64,000 nt of DNA from Cristatella mucedo (GCA_009760855.2 WPIO01000011.1:7315501-7379500); one strand, 5' to 3'; numbered from the stretch's first letter, positions 34,350 to 46,124 are shown. The notes: generated from the letters alone by a model not told the origin. Translations and numbers: made by a program.

Positions 34350-34445
34350 TGCAGCAGAAACAAAAATTTGCCTACTGTAGGACTCAAACCTACGACCTGA
34401 GTCGTTACGTGCAAGTACCTTACCCTTAGGCAAAGACCCGGGCCC
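34350..34445 (-). mobile_element. tRNA-like SINE head fragment
   Basis: On the minus strand: 'gtaaggtacttgcacg', 'acgactcaggtcgtaggttt' + 'gagtcc', like a SINE-A head with box B. Its body is not present. Confidence 0.5.
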
Positions 34446-34889
34446 AAGAGCTGGGGTCTACCATTGGGTAGGGGAGGGGTGGCACTAGTGCTCATACATT
34501 GAATAGACTCAGAAGTCGGCTGCACGGTAGGACTAGCAAAAGTTTGAGAGAACCGGCGAATGCATAGGCTAGCAGCTGGGCTCACATTCCACGACCATCG
34601 ACGAACATGTGAGAACCCTATCAAGTATCCTGATTACTGACTGCCCACCACCTGGAAATCCCGTGCCCACACAAATCTGTAGATTAGCATGGGCACAGCA
34701 GTTCAAGGTCAAGCGCTCAAGGGCTTACATCCCCTTTACAGTCACCCATACTGATAAGACTGCTATGCAGACGTAAGTGGCAGAATACTTACAACTAATA
34801 TGCAGTGCTGCATACGATGGCTTGAAAACTGCCACAAGTAGGTATGGAACAGGATTGGAGGTTAAATTGCCTGATGGTAAGGAGGAAGA
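34446..34889. other. unassigned intron sequence
   Basis: Nothing recognised. Confidence 0.4.
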
Positions 34890-35040
34890 CAATATTAATA
34901 ATAATAATAGCAATAAGAAATACGCATAGCCCATAGAGCTAAATCTCTCTAGACACTTTACATATGCTGCAAAGGAAGCATGGCAATACGGTTAGTGATA
35001 ACAAGCACAAAGTCAGTATGCACTGGCCCTTCATCGCTTC
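34890..35040 (-). mobile_element. LINE-B 3' end fragment
   Basis: Minus strand: (ATT)n-like tail at 34895-34915, then 'gagctaaatctctctagaca', 'ctttacatatgctgcaaagg', 'aagcatggcaatacggttag'. Confidence 0.78.
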
Positions 35041-35349
35041 ACAAGAAAGACTTTATGCATCAAGGGCATGACACTAGCAGGTGTCAGTGCCGAGTACAGA
35101 ACCAGTCTTTCGAGTCTGGGTTTGTCCACCCACTCAGTCACATGATATGCCACGATACAGCAGCTTCAATCACTGCTTGCCTACTCATCCCTCATTTTTA
35201 GAGGAACAAAGCCTTATAACAGGCAAGCTGATTTTAATTGCATCAAAACTTGCCATGCCAACTTTCTCCTGCTCCAGTGACATAGCAGACTCCTTTCCTC
35301 GCGAGCACACAAGCATGCAGTCCCACTAGTGTGCCAGGGTCAAATTAGT

Positions 35350-35371
35350 ACTCTCTCTCTCTCTCTCTCTC
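35350..35371. repeat. short (CT)n microsatellite
   Basis: About 22 bases of CT. Confidence 0.9.
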
Positions 35372-35454
35372 GTCGCAAGAACGAGCAAAAACGGGCACTT
35401 CGTCTTCCTTTTGCCACGACATTGACCCTCATTGACAACCGAACTATCACTCCG

Positions 35455-35665
35455 AAGGCGTGCAGCAGAAAGAGATGAAGTTCTCTGAGGATGCTATAAT
35501 ACACTGTACACGTAAGTTGCTCGCCTTTAACGACCAAGGTCGTGGGCTCAAGCCCTGTGGCACGTGTACAGCGCCCGGATTAAGATTCAACGATTCAATT
35601 TTCTAAGGATGCTATGCAAATGAATTTGATTATAATAATACTATTACTATCATAATTATTCTTAT
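35455..35665 (+). mobile_element. LINE-B tail followed by a SINE-B copy
   Basis: A short LINE-B tail ('gcagaaagagatgaagttct', 'ctgaggatgctataata') is followed at about 35517 by a SINE-B: 'tgctcgcctttaacgacc', 'aaggtcgtgggctcaagccc', 'cagcgcccggattaagattc' and an A/T-rich end. Confidence 0.65.
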
Positions 35666-35969
35666 ACTTGGCTCTGTGCCTCGGTTGCAACAGACAGTGC
35701 CCAACTTGCTGAGCCACTACTTGGTCAGCTGTTCTCCCCCCCATAGAACCATCATTCATCCAAGGATTCAGCAGGCATCTCTTCCCTCACCCCACACTGT
35801 TTCAGCTCGGCTGCTCCAGTTTACAGCTTCGGGAGACAAGGCACACGAGTCTGCATCGCGGCAATGGACAACAAACCAAGTTAGGAACTGCCGGCGAGCA
35901 GATTGGCTCGCCGGGGGTGGCAGAGCAAGCCCCCCTCCCTCCTCCCCACTGTCTGATAATCGCTATGGC

Positions 35970-36017
35970 AGGATATATATATATATATGGCAGGATATAT
36001 ATATATATATATATATC
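35970..36017. repeat. two (TA)n runs in a repeated unit
   Basis: 'ggcagga' + (TA)n occurs twice in succession (35967-35988 and 35989-36016). Confidence 0.85.
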
Positions 36018-36278
36018 CGGGTGCACCTGCACGTGTGCTGCCTCCAAGGGTGCGGCTACAATTGACTCGTCGCGGCTCAGCCGAGTTCCAGCAAGACCGG
36101 ATTACCGCCGGATTACCGGCAGGAGACCGAGAGCCAGTTCGCGCCATTGAACGGGTCAAACACCTGGGGTTGGGTGGATTGACCAAAGGTCCGAAGTGCC
36201 TGCACGAGGCGTCGTCGCACCAGCTCGAAGACCAGGCTCCGAGCACGCACGAGGCCGCATCAGTCATCAGTGAGTGGG

Positions 36279-36290
36279 TCTCTCTCTGTC

Positions 36291-36382
<92 letters not shown>
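36279..36382. repeat. (CT)n microsatellite
   Basis: About 104 bases, with few interruptions (one G near 36288, one at 36303). Confidence 0.95.
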
Positions 36383-36386
<4 letters not shown>

Positions 36387-37827
36387 CAAAACTGATTAAG
36401 TTCGCACGTTGCGAGCCACGGCAGCGCTACGGTCGCAGCCTGCCAGGCAAGCGACTGACACTCTCGCCGAAAGCCGGTATCTCGCCGCCACGAGACCAGA
36501 ACGGCGCGGTCTACACCGCTCGCCAACCGCGCGAATGTGGAAGTCGGCGCTCTGGTGGCGCGTAGCGGAACAGCGAAGCCGAAGCCCGACGGGAAGGGGA
36601 AGGCACGACGCAGCTGCGCCGCTCGCGCTCGCATTTTGCAATGCGAGGCTCGGCAGAGCAGCCGCGGCCCGCCAGCGCCGCAAGTAAGCGACAAAACCCT
36701 TCCGGCCGTCCGCGCGGGCAGTCAAGCGAACGAAAAACCCAGGGAGGAAGGGCGCACGCGAGCCCGGAGGGCGCGACGAAGGAGCCGTCCTAACAAGTCA
36801 CGGCCGCCACAGATGGCACAGTTGTCGGAGGAATCTGAATGGTCAGCGCAGGGCAGAGTTTTGGGGGAGACGAGGCCAGCCGCAGTCAAACAGGTGGTCA
36901 AGAGAGGCGCGAGGCGAGCGCGTACCGTACCGGCCAGACGCTAATCGCTTCTGCGGGCGAGCTCTGTCTGTCAAGCCGACGCAGCAGGCAACGCCCGACG
37001 GCGCGAAGGTGAAGGTCAACGGACCGACACCGGGGATTCGTTGCTGTCTCGGACGGAGAGCGGCCCATTCCCCTCCCCCTCCCCCGTACTTGAAGCTCTC
37101 GCTGCCAACTACCTCTCGCAATTCCGACTGCGTCTGTTGCGTATGACTGTTTCAGAAATTAACGACACTGCTCGTCGAACTGAACTCCGCCCCTCGACGT
37201 ATGACGGTGGAAGACGACGGCTGAACGCCGCGCCCCGAAGCGGATGTTTTTGCGATTAGCCGAACTCAGCGCCCAGCCGCTTGCGTTTGAGTGATTTGTG
37301 ACTTACGCGCAAATCGGCGCCTGGCGAAAAAATTAGCCAGCCGCGAGTAGTCACCCGTGCCAGCTGGGCTGTTGGTTGGCTGCGCTTATGCGATCAACGT
37401 GGCTAGCAGCTTCCGGCGAGGTTTCGTGGCGTAGTATGAGGCCGGACCGGCGGGCTCAGCTGGCAGAGGCGCAGAGGCGATTGGGGGGGGGAGGGGACCT
37501 TGGCTACTCGGTTCTTCGCGGGCGTGCTATGAGCGTCGGGCTGGAACGCATTTGCCGGAGCTTCACTCTATCTCTGTTGTACGTTCGCTGACAATCGTGC
37601 CGCTTGCTATATATCGGCAAGGAAAATGAAACTCGGCAACATCGCCGCACAATGGGCCAAGGCGGCGCGGACTTGGCGGCTTGAAGGGCAGAGAAGTTCG
37701 AGCAGCTGGTGGCCGCACTGCGGGGAATAGAAGTTGCCGACCGCTGCGCGTGCCCGCCTCGTCCAAGCCGGCGGCGCGTTCGCTGTGTATATGAGCATCG
37801 GATTTCAGACAAAAGGGAGCAGCTTAC

Positions 37828-37862
37828 TTTCGAAACAACGATGCCCAACTTCCGGGCTGCAT
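37828..37862 (-). CDS. candidate alternative first exon (ATG to splice donor)
   Basis: In the CpG-rich block the minus strand has an ATG at 37862 and 35 nt (MQPGSWASLFR...) running to a good donor, GAAA/GTAAGC. This could be a first exon made from an internal promoter. It leaves two nucleotides of a split codon, which does not fit the 24.0-kb exon directly; an intermediate exon would be needed. Low confidence. Confidence 0.25.
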
Positions 37863-39030
37863 TCTCGTCCGACTGCTGTCTAGCGAACGAAAGGAAAGAT
37901 CGCGTGGCGGCAGCTCGCTAGCTCGCGAACTCGTCGACGCGTCGAAGGGCCGAGCTTGGCCCAGCTAGCTGCGCCGCCGGTGAAATAGCGATGGCTAAGG
38001 ATGACTTGGTGAAATGCGCAATCGTCACCCCGCTGCAGCTGGAGTGGGAATCTTCGCGAGCAACCCCGAGCGGCGCGCTCGCCCGGAAAAAAGGCTGAGG
38101 TCGTAGAGAAGAGCGCTCGTTCGTTGCCAGGAGACGAGCTTCGCCGCCTGCAGCTGGTGCACTGCGAGCTAAAGGCGTTCGCTCAGCTCCACGAAAACGC
38201 ATCTACTGACTGTGCACAGTGGAAGGTCAGATAAGTCTTGACCGTCAGAAGTGTTCACTTTAAAGGCAGCGTAGGCTGTATTAATTTTGTGCTTCTATGG
38301 TTAGCATTTAGCAGCGGCACGTCTGCAGAGAACCGTCAAATGGTGGCCGAACGACGAGTCGGAGAACGAGCGTGAGCCAAGAACGTCGGCGCGTCGTTCC
38401 CCTGCTCGTCGACTCGACTGCCAAAAAGAAACGTCAGTGACGGCGGTCGTTTTATGAAGGCGCACCCCTCGATGCTAGCCGCTCTAAAATGTCGCTAAGT
38501 CGGCAGTGCTGTGAGCCGCCTCTACACATTCGTATTCCGTCGAGGAGCTCGCGTTCCCTTTTTGCGACAGTTTGGGCGAAGAGAAGGGAAACGTTAAAAA
38601 AATTGGCCGGGGCCGCGCGCTAGGCCTGCGTCAAAGTCCGAGATGGCGAGCTTATGTTTAATGCAGATACCGAGGAGGTGGAACCGCTACCTCAGGCCTC
38701 CTCGACCCGGCCAGAGCTTCTCTCGGGGTTCGGACAGTTAACCGCCCATTTTACGGTTGCCGCGTGGCTCTGATAGGCATGCAGGTGCTTGACGAGAGCC
38801 GCACCTGACATTTCGTGGGACGGCATGGCTACATGCGACGCTCATTCGACGGCTCAGGAGCGATCAGCCGCGCTCGCACATCTTAAGAGGATCACACGTC
38901 CTGCGTGCGAGACGTGCCGTCGTCGCCATGCGGACAGGTATGCTGCGACTGACGGCAGCTGACCGATTGGCACCCGCCGGCATGCGAATCAGAGGGCTTA
39001 CAACGGAGGACAAAGACTCGAAATGTATGT

Positions 39031-39085
39031 AAAGGCGGATGTAAATGCGCAAGTCCGACGGCGAAGCGCATTTACATCCGCCTTT
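39031..39085. repeat. perfect 20-bp inverted repeat with 15-nt loop
   Basis: The left arm 39031-39050 (aaaggcggatgtaaatgcgc) is exactly complementary to the right arm 39066-39085. It would form a long stable hairpin in RNA or single-stranded DNA. It lies in the CpG-rich block with no repeat family around it. Confidence 0.95.
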
Positions 39086-39414
39086 CAGCTCGAGGCCACC
39101 GCTGCTGAGAGCTCATACCGTTGCCCTGGCCCGTAGCCGGCTCGCCGAGGCCGAGCCGTTCGCTGACTCGGCATCGGTGCAAGCGTGGCCGCGATCTCTT
39201 GCCGAACGCGATGGGCCCATCCGCGCTCGCGGTATGGCCGATATGTTGGCGATAATTTGACGACAAAATCACGAAAAGCGATCTTCAGGTGAGAATACAA
39301 CTGGTCCGTTCAGCTGACAACAAAGCAGACCAGTTGATGAGAGCGTGCCGCTGACTCGGCACGAGTCTGTCGTGCATCTCGAGAGCGCACCTGCTCTGAT
39401 CGCACACTAGGAAA

Positions 39415-39600
39415 GGTGGCTGCTTTACCCCGCGACCTCGGTTCCGAGGTCGCAGGTTCGAATCCTGCGATGGGCGATCATCTATTGCTGCTGCAAGCGG
39501 AGGTGATAGCCGTAAAGGCTCTTCTGTCGCTACAGTAATAGCCGTAAAAGGCTCTTCTGTTGCCATACAAAAGAGGCTGTTGAATCAGGATTTTTCTGTC
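39415..39600 (+). mobile_element. SINE-A copy with internal duplication
   Basis: Plus-strand SINE-A with a canonical box B, GGTTCGAATCC (39455-39465). The body block 'atagccgtaaaggctcttct' + 'gtcgctacagta' is duplicated in tandem (about 39507-39538 and 39538-39568). The end reads 'aaagaggctgttgaatcagg'. Confidence 0.88.
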
Positions 39601-39786
39601 TCCTCCACCCTGGAACAAGAAGTAGACGTGCGTCGCTGCCTCCTCGACTTGCTTCGTCGGCCGCACTTTGCAGCTGCAGGCTCTGCTTTTTTTCTGGCAC
39701 TCCCGTACGACGTGAGTGGAGCACGCGGTTAAACATGCTTGCGACGCCGGTCCGCGGATCCGATGCCCGTGGCTCAGGTCATGCCG

Positions 39787-39957
39787 CGTACTGGTTTGGT
39801 CTAGCGGTTAAGGTGCTCGCCCCGATCGAGGTCTGACTGAGGTCGTGGGCTCGAGCCCCGAGGCACACGTGAAGCGCCTGAATAGAGATTAAGTTCTCTT
39901 GGGGCGCTATACAAATGAATTATATAATTATATATTCCTATTATTATAATTAACTGG
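39787..39957 (+). mobile_element. SINE-B, best copy
   Basis: A tRNA-like head with box A 'tctagcggttaagg' and box B-like 'gggctcgagcccc' is joined to a tail 'gaagcgcctgaatagagatt', 'aagttctcttggggcgctat', 'acaaatgaattat' with A/T-rich end. The tail matches the 3' end of LINE-B over about 45 bases. RNA polymerase III would transcribe such an element, and the LINE-B machinery would copy it. Confidence 0.88.
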
Positions 39958-40708
39958 CCCGCCTGGCCGTTGATGCTACTTGCTTCATTGGGATAACGTA
40001 CCTGACACTTGCCGCTAGCGGTCCCAGCACGTTTGCCATCTGGATGAGGATTTCCGATTACTGCCAGTCGTCGCGCACCGGGACGACGGAGACGGTACGA
40101 GAGAGGAGCCAGCCGTGGCAGCTCTTGACGGACAATTCGGCAGGTTCGACGAATTGCCGCAGTACACTCTAATGTTGCGAGGAATTCACTTGAAGCTGGC
40201 GGCGCGAAGTTCAGACTTCGAGTGAATATTGTAGCACACATTTTTTATTATGTAACAAACCAAATTTATGTCATTACGCTCTCGCATCCAAATGGGCTCC
40301 AAAGACGCTCGCCACTGCAGGGCCGCTAGTGGTGAATTTCCGTGTTGGCCCAGGTCGCTGCATTTGATTGCCGTGCATTGCACGAGAACGCGCGTGCGCA
40401 ATGCTGCGAAACTTTGCGGGTGCACTTGAAAATAGAGCAGTCTAATATGCAATTCAAATTAGAGCTTCGCGCAGTCGCTTTCCTGCGATTTGCGGTGCAT
40501 TCCAGCTATATGGCACGAAATTTGGCGGTGCATTTTAGCGAGCGTTGACACTCAATGTTCGCTCAAAATTCGCGCTTTCGGGTTGACTTTCGCTTAATTA
40601 GAGTGGATCGCTGTAATTCGTCGAACCCCCAAATTTCTGCTACCATCAGATCTAACGCAGTCGGCCAGCTCTGCGAGCGCCGTGAGCGGCTTCGGGCGCG
40701 ACGGGGCG

Positions 40709-40885
40709 CAGGTGTGCGTGCGCAGGTGTGCGTGCGCAGGTGTTCGCAGGTGTGCGTGCGCATGTGTTCGCAGGCGTGGGCAGGCGTGCGAAGGCGTGCG
40801 CAGGTGTGTGCAGGTGTGCGCAGGCGTGCGAAGGTGTGCGTGTGCAGGTGTGCGCAGGTGTGCGCAGGTGTGCGCAGGCGTGCAT
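40709..40885. repeat. GC-rich minisatellite, about 10-bp period
   Basis: A tandem array built on 'gcaggtgtgc' and variants ('gcaggcgtgc', 'gaaggtgtgc', 'gtgcgcaggt'), about 17 units. All frames on both strands stay open across it and give periodic Cys/Val/Arg or His/Thr peptides, so the open frames here are artefacts of the repeat. Confidence 0.92.
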
Positions 40886-41710
40886 GAAGTGGGCGGGCCG
40901 GGTTGACGACGGTGTACCCATCCAATTTAGGAGTCAGCGGCGGCGGCGGCGGGCCGGAGGCGAGCTCTCGTCGCCTAGCTGGCAGCTAACTACTCCGCTA
41001 CGCGACTGGAAAGCGCCGCGCTGGGACTCCGAAGCCGTGTGCGCGTACAGCTCGAACGAATGTGACCAATGTAACACAGGACAGAAGCTAAACTCCGCGC
41101 GACAGTGCCGAACCGACCTCCCATTGGCCCGCAGTAGCAGACAGCTAAGGTCGCGATCGACGGAGTCGGCATTGAAATCGATGAAAAATTCGCCGACACC
41201 TGGAGGACGTCGCACCGACGCCCATCGCTGACGGACTCGCCGACACAGACAGCAGCCCCGGTAGCTCGGCCGCAGCCGGGCGCGGCAGACCGTTTCGGGC
41301 CAAGAGGCGACCGGAGGTCGCCTTCATGCCGAACTCGGGGAACACGCTCTTCAGCTATCCAGCTGAGGTAGCTGAGTTAGCGCTGTGCCGTACTCTTGAC
41401 GCGCTGCGATTTGCTTTTTCTTAGACCGCGCGGTACATAGCTTAGGCGCCTGCCTGCGCCTCTGTCTGGCTGGAGACATTAATCGCACCGCGCCAGTCGC
41501 GCGAACGAGCGTAGCGGCTTTCGGAACCAAAATCTTTCGCATCAAGCACAGCGAACACGCAGCGGCTTGTAAACCTCAACAGTCGGGTCGTAGACAGATC
41601 ACTAGTCAAACTAGCGCCACGAAGCACGGCTAACGAAATAGAAACGAGCAGAAATCCTTCCTCAGCACGGACGCCGACGGCAGGAGAACGCAGTAGCAAT
41701 CGACGCTGCC

Positions 41711-43960
41711 CCGCACGTCAAGAACTAGCCTGGCTCCGTACTAGACAAATTGCAGCGACTCATCTCTGCGTACATGGAGCTGATAGATAGGTGACAGACT
41801 ACCGTATGTAGCCTCGGTTTAGCTACCCAAGTTAATCGTGCAGGCGGCCATTGATAGTCATAATTCGCACGCGCACAGCTAATTCCAGTATTCGTAATCC
41901 AAGTAAGATTTCTACCGAATTGCCTAGCAAAACCGTATTGCATCTCTCCCACAAAAACAATGAGCAAGGTTGAGCTACCAAATGCGTACCGCCAAAAGTG
42001 CTCTCTCTCGCTGCGATTCTCGCCGTGCTTTCATTTGAAATTCGATGACTAATAACTAGACATGGCTATACTTCAAGCCTCCACCTCCACTGCGGAAGAC
42101 AATCGTTGAAGCAAAAGCGCCCCCGCGACCTGACTGCTAAAGCATTCGCAAAGCACAGCGCTACTACAAAAAATGAACGAGACAGTGAGAGCTACCGTAT
42201 TCTCTTTGATAAACCATTCTCTTCGAGATCGACTGGGTATCAAGATCTGTTAACAAGCAAGAACTGTTGCACAAGTTCATGTTATGGCATGCTCTGCGTA
42301 TTCAAATAAGGTCATGTAAATAAGTACACTAGAAGTGCGAAGGTCTTTTTCGATGTTCTTGATGGCTGAGTGTTGATGACCTTGATTCCAATCTTAGACC
42401 ACGGCCCGGAATCCGGAAGGTCTGGTCCCTCGTAACACTGATCCTCTTGTAAGCCAGTACGCACTAATTGCAAACGAACAAAATTTTCGCAATTAAGCTG
42501 CAGTTTCTACTCAATTACGAGCAGGGACTTGGTTTTGTTTTAGAATGTTCTGCTCGTGAGCCTCGTCGTTCCTCGATGACCTCACCACACACAGATTGCT
42601 ATTTCCTCACTGCGTTTGCATTTTAAACAGGAGACACAGAACATTAGTCAACTAGCTTTTTAAGCCGATGAAAAAATCAAGGGCAATTTCAGTGTTTCAT
42701 TACAATGAGGGCTTGAGAGTCCGTCGACCTAGTGGTAACGCCAGCTTAGCTGATGATCCAAGTCTACTGTCTGGCAAGGTCCCGATGCCGCGACATATGT
42801 CGTGAAGTGCTCGAATCTTATCTTCAGTCTCTTTCTGCTTGTGACCTTGTCATAAATTAAGCGTTTGCTGAGCTTAGACAGCAAGGAGTTCCCGGGCTTC
42901 TTTACCAGTCTCTTGCTGCTGTAGAGTGATTGTGTTTCTATTTCTGTTTAGTTCCGGCATGGGTGGCTTCATTTGTTGTTTGTTTTTCTCGTCGTTGTCT
43001 GCTATAGGCGCGTTAGTATTCTGTTAGCTTTGTTCTTTTTTTGTTCCCAATGCATTCCCATGAAAACTCACCGGTCCATGATGGCGGTTGGAAACCACAG
43101 GTTTATATGGAAATCATTTTGCATCCGTGAAAAAAATTAGAAAACTTCAATTTTGGTTTGGAAGGCGGGCTTGACTGTCTTCTGAACAAGCTGATGATCC
43201 TGCCCCACTGAGTTTTTAGTCAATAGAGCGAAATTTAGAGAGACGAAAAATTAAAAAAAATTCCATATATCATTTATTGGTCTTCTTATATAATGAACAT
43301 AACTGATTTTATTTAACATTTTCTGCAGCGCCGGGGAGCATACGGAGGTGCTGACCAAATTTTAATTTATAATAACTATATATTATGCCCCCATGAAGAA
43401 TGACGGGCAGATTATATTTATTCACGTCCGTCGCTTATTAAAGGCAGGCCCAGCATGATTTCCGGTCGGCCAAGCTCACTTTGGCAGCTTTCCAATGCGC
43501 CAACTCAGCTGGTCCAAGCTGAAGCTGGAAAGCTGCAGTCGTCCCTTCGGATGACAGCAAAGGGGTCGTTACGCATAGAGAGAAAAAGCTACTTGAATCC
43601 TACGGACTTGGAAAATACTTTTAACCCTCACAGTCCTGTGAACAATTTGCATTTTATTGTTAAATTTCAACTATGAGGGTGCATGTTCCAGCAACATGTG
43701 TAAATTAGAAGACTATCCACCCTTTCTTGACACTCATCTTTGCTCTACCGTCTAAATAGCAGTATTCATGTCACATCGAGATCTTAGAATAAACATGGCG
43801 CCAGTGAGTGGGACGATGGTGGACTAACTAAAAGACCTAGCTTATTATACAAAATTATTCATTTGTAAAGCACCATAAGACAGCTTCATGGGAAAATTCA
43901 AGAAAATATCTATGGTATTTGTCTGACATTCGAATATGTTTTCAGGGTTCCTTTCGAAAC
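41711..43960. other. unassigned intron stretch, possible old SINE-B at 42718-42860
   Basis: Mostly unique-looking, A/T-rich to the right. At 42718-42860 there is a weak tRNA-like head ('gacctagtggtaacgcc') with 'gtgaagtgctcgaatctta', like a diverged SINE-B. No exon supported. Confidence 0.35.
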
Positions 43961-44450
43961 ATATATAATGATAACACAGGTGATAAAGCATCCTCGGAGA
44001 ATTCAATCTCTTTCTAGGCGCTTTACATTTGCTGCAAATGAAACGCGATCGAATGGTTAATGGTAGCATGCTCAATAAACGACAAGAACAACATGGTTAG
44101 GGGTGACTGGCACAGGGTCAGCATGCAAGTATGGTTAGTGGCAGCATGCACAGTGTCAGCACGCAGGGGCACATAGAGATCGAATCAAAGGGACCCACTA
44201 AATGCTGTAATAAATAGGTGCGTTTTTAAATTAATTTTTAGATGTGGTCAAGTCAGGGGGTGTCGTAGCGGAAGTCGGGAATGAGTTCCAGTCTTGGGAA
44301 GCATACGAACTAAATGTACGGTCTCCAAAGGATTCGAGGTTTGTAAAAAGTGTAGGTAAACAATTAGATTCCGAAAAGCCGGTGGAACAATGCTTAGCCT
44401 GGTGGGGCGGCAGTAGATCTAAGAGGTAGGCTGGAGCCAAAGAATGAAGT

Positions 44451-45393
44451 GTCGGAAAACTTTCTGAAATTAAATGATGATAAAACCAAACTGCTGCTCA
44501 TAGGACACCCTAAGCGTGTGGCTGGATTAAAAGGCTTTGCTGTTCTAATAGGTGGTGCTGTTGTGCGACCTTCACTACGTGCTCGAAATTTAGGTGTCGT
44601 GTTCGACAGCTACCTCAATTTCAAAAGCTTCATTCAGAAGACTGCCTCCACAGCTAGCCATCACATCCGATCCCTATCCAAGATTAGGAGCTGTCTCCCA
44701 CAGTGGCTTGTAAAAAATTTAACTAGCTCTTTAGTTCTGTCTCGGCTTGATTATTGTAATTCCCTTTTTGGCTGGGCTGCCAAAGAAAGCTATTATGCCA
44801 CTACAGTGGACTATGAATATGGCTGCGAGGCTAGTCTTCAAGTCCCAGCGGTTTGAGCACGTGTCTCCTTTGCTGAAAGAGCTGGGATGGTTGCCGGTTG
44901 AGCAAAGGATACAGAGCAAAGTTCTTACGCTGACCCACAAGGCCCGCCACGGTTTGGCTCCTTCGTACCTAGCCGAACTGATGCATCAGTTTCAGCCTGC
45001 TCACGCCCTCAGGTCCTGTGTGGACAACAGATTAGCTGTCTCATTCCTCCACTTAAAGACAGTTGGCGACAGAAGCTTTAGCTCAGCAGGTCCTAGACTG
45101 TGGAACTCGCTTCCACAATTCATGTGCAACGACAACTACTCTCCTGCTGCCGACTATAGCACATCTTTTTCAGCGGTCCTGAGCTGCTACTTCTATGCTA
45201 CTCACTACCTCAACTGCTCTACTGTATCTGCCATGCTTCTCACTTTCTCTTTGTTGCGTGAGACGAAGTCTGTTGGCTACCGAATGAGTACCGAAAGCCA
45301 CTTAGGCTGTGAGTGCGATATACAAAACTCTCCTGCGTAACACCCACATGGTCTTTATGACTTTGTGGAGTTACAGACGGAGATACATTACAT
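44451..45393 (+). mobile_element. LINE-A 3' fragment nested in LINE-B
   Basis: A 943-bp 5'-truncated LINE-A inserted in opposite orientation to LINE-B. Flanking 'aagt' at 44447-44450 and 45394-45397 fits a 4-bp target-site duplication, and removing the insert restores the LINE-B sequence seen at 22.81 kb. It codes the C-terminal third of the protein (NFLKLNDDKTKLLLIGHPKR onward). One extra T in the run at 44764-44769 causes a frameshift; otherwise it is open to TAA 45338-45340, and here the Trp codon missing at 5984 is present. Confidence 0.93.
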
Positions 45394-45926
45394 AAGTGAC
45401 CTAAAAGTGAGCGACAAAACCTTGAAGTTGATCCGTTGCTTGACTGGTAGCCAGTGCAGGTCGGCGACAAGTGGTGTGATGTGGCAACTGCGATGCTCAC
45501 GAAAGACAAGCCTAGCTGCTGAGTTGTGCACCAGCTGTAAGTGCCTGATTGCACAGGCCGGTAGACCATCAAGCGATGAGTTACAGAAGTCAAGACAGGA
45601 TGTCAAAAATGAATGAACCAACTTTGATGTCGTATGCTTGTTTAAAAACCCCCGAATTTTAGCAATGGTGTGTAGCTGAAAGTAGGCAGACTTAGTTGTG
45701 GAGCTAATGAAAGGTCAATTTGGAACAGGACACCTAGATTTCGTGAGGATGCAGCAGGAGATATGCTGGCACAGCCGACTTTGAGCGTCAGCCTTTCCAA
45801 TTTACGAATCTCAATTGGTTTTCCCATAACTAGTAAGTTGGTTTTATCATCATTCAATTCAAAAAAATGTGCTGCGATCCGTGTGCCGATGTCATCAGTA
45901 CATGCAGCAAGGGAGCTGAGAGAATT

Positions 45927-46124
45927 CTACATGCTGGAGGTCTGGGAGGAATCAAAGCAAAGGTACAACTGAGTGTCATCCGCATAGAAGTGAAGGCACA
46001 GATTGTGCTTGGCAATGACATTGCCAAAAGAATGAGTATAAACCGTGAAAAGAACTAAACCAACCACGGAGCCCTGAGGCAACCCATACTTCAGAGGTGC
46101 CTTGGATGAACTTTGTCCATTCAC
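45927..46124 (-). pseudogene. LINE-B reverse transcriptase active-site fragment
   Basis: An open stretch of the LINE-B reverse transcriptase with GLPQGSVVGLVLFTVYT and the intact active-site motif FYADDTQLYLCFD. It is cut off by stops on either side. The paired copy at 23.5 kb has YVDY in place of YADD. Confidence 0.85.

Larger units (their letters stand above)
36100..41710. promoter_or_regulatory. CpG-rich block, possible promoter island
   Basis: Over several kilobases the base composition is clearly more GC- and CpG-rich than its surroundings (many cgcg, gccg and cgac runs), apart from stretches such as 39.9-40.6 kb. It lies inside the largest intron of the FAM107 gene. Such blocks often mark promoters in animal genomes. 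Many long open frames here overlap on both strands, as expected from GC-rich DNA, so I call none of them as genes. No exact counting was done. Confidence 0.5.

Noticed and set aside
37990-38097. Plus-strand small open frame (MAKDDLVKCAIVTPLQLEWE..., 35 codons)
   Set aside because: It has a fair start context in CpG-rich DNA but no homology, no splice evidence and no neighbour that supports it.
39415-39490. Possible functional tRNA gene
   Set aside because: Box B is canonical, but the sequence does not fold into a full tRNA by eye and continues into a SINE body shared by many copies.
40555-40925. Long open frames on both strands with Cys-Val-Arg or His-Thr-Cys repeats
   Set aside because: All arise from the 10-bp minisatellite, which keeps every frame open.
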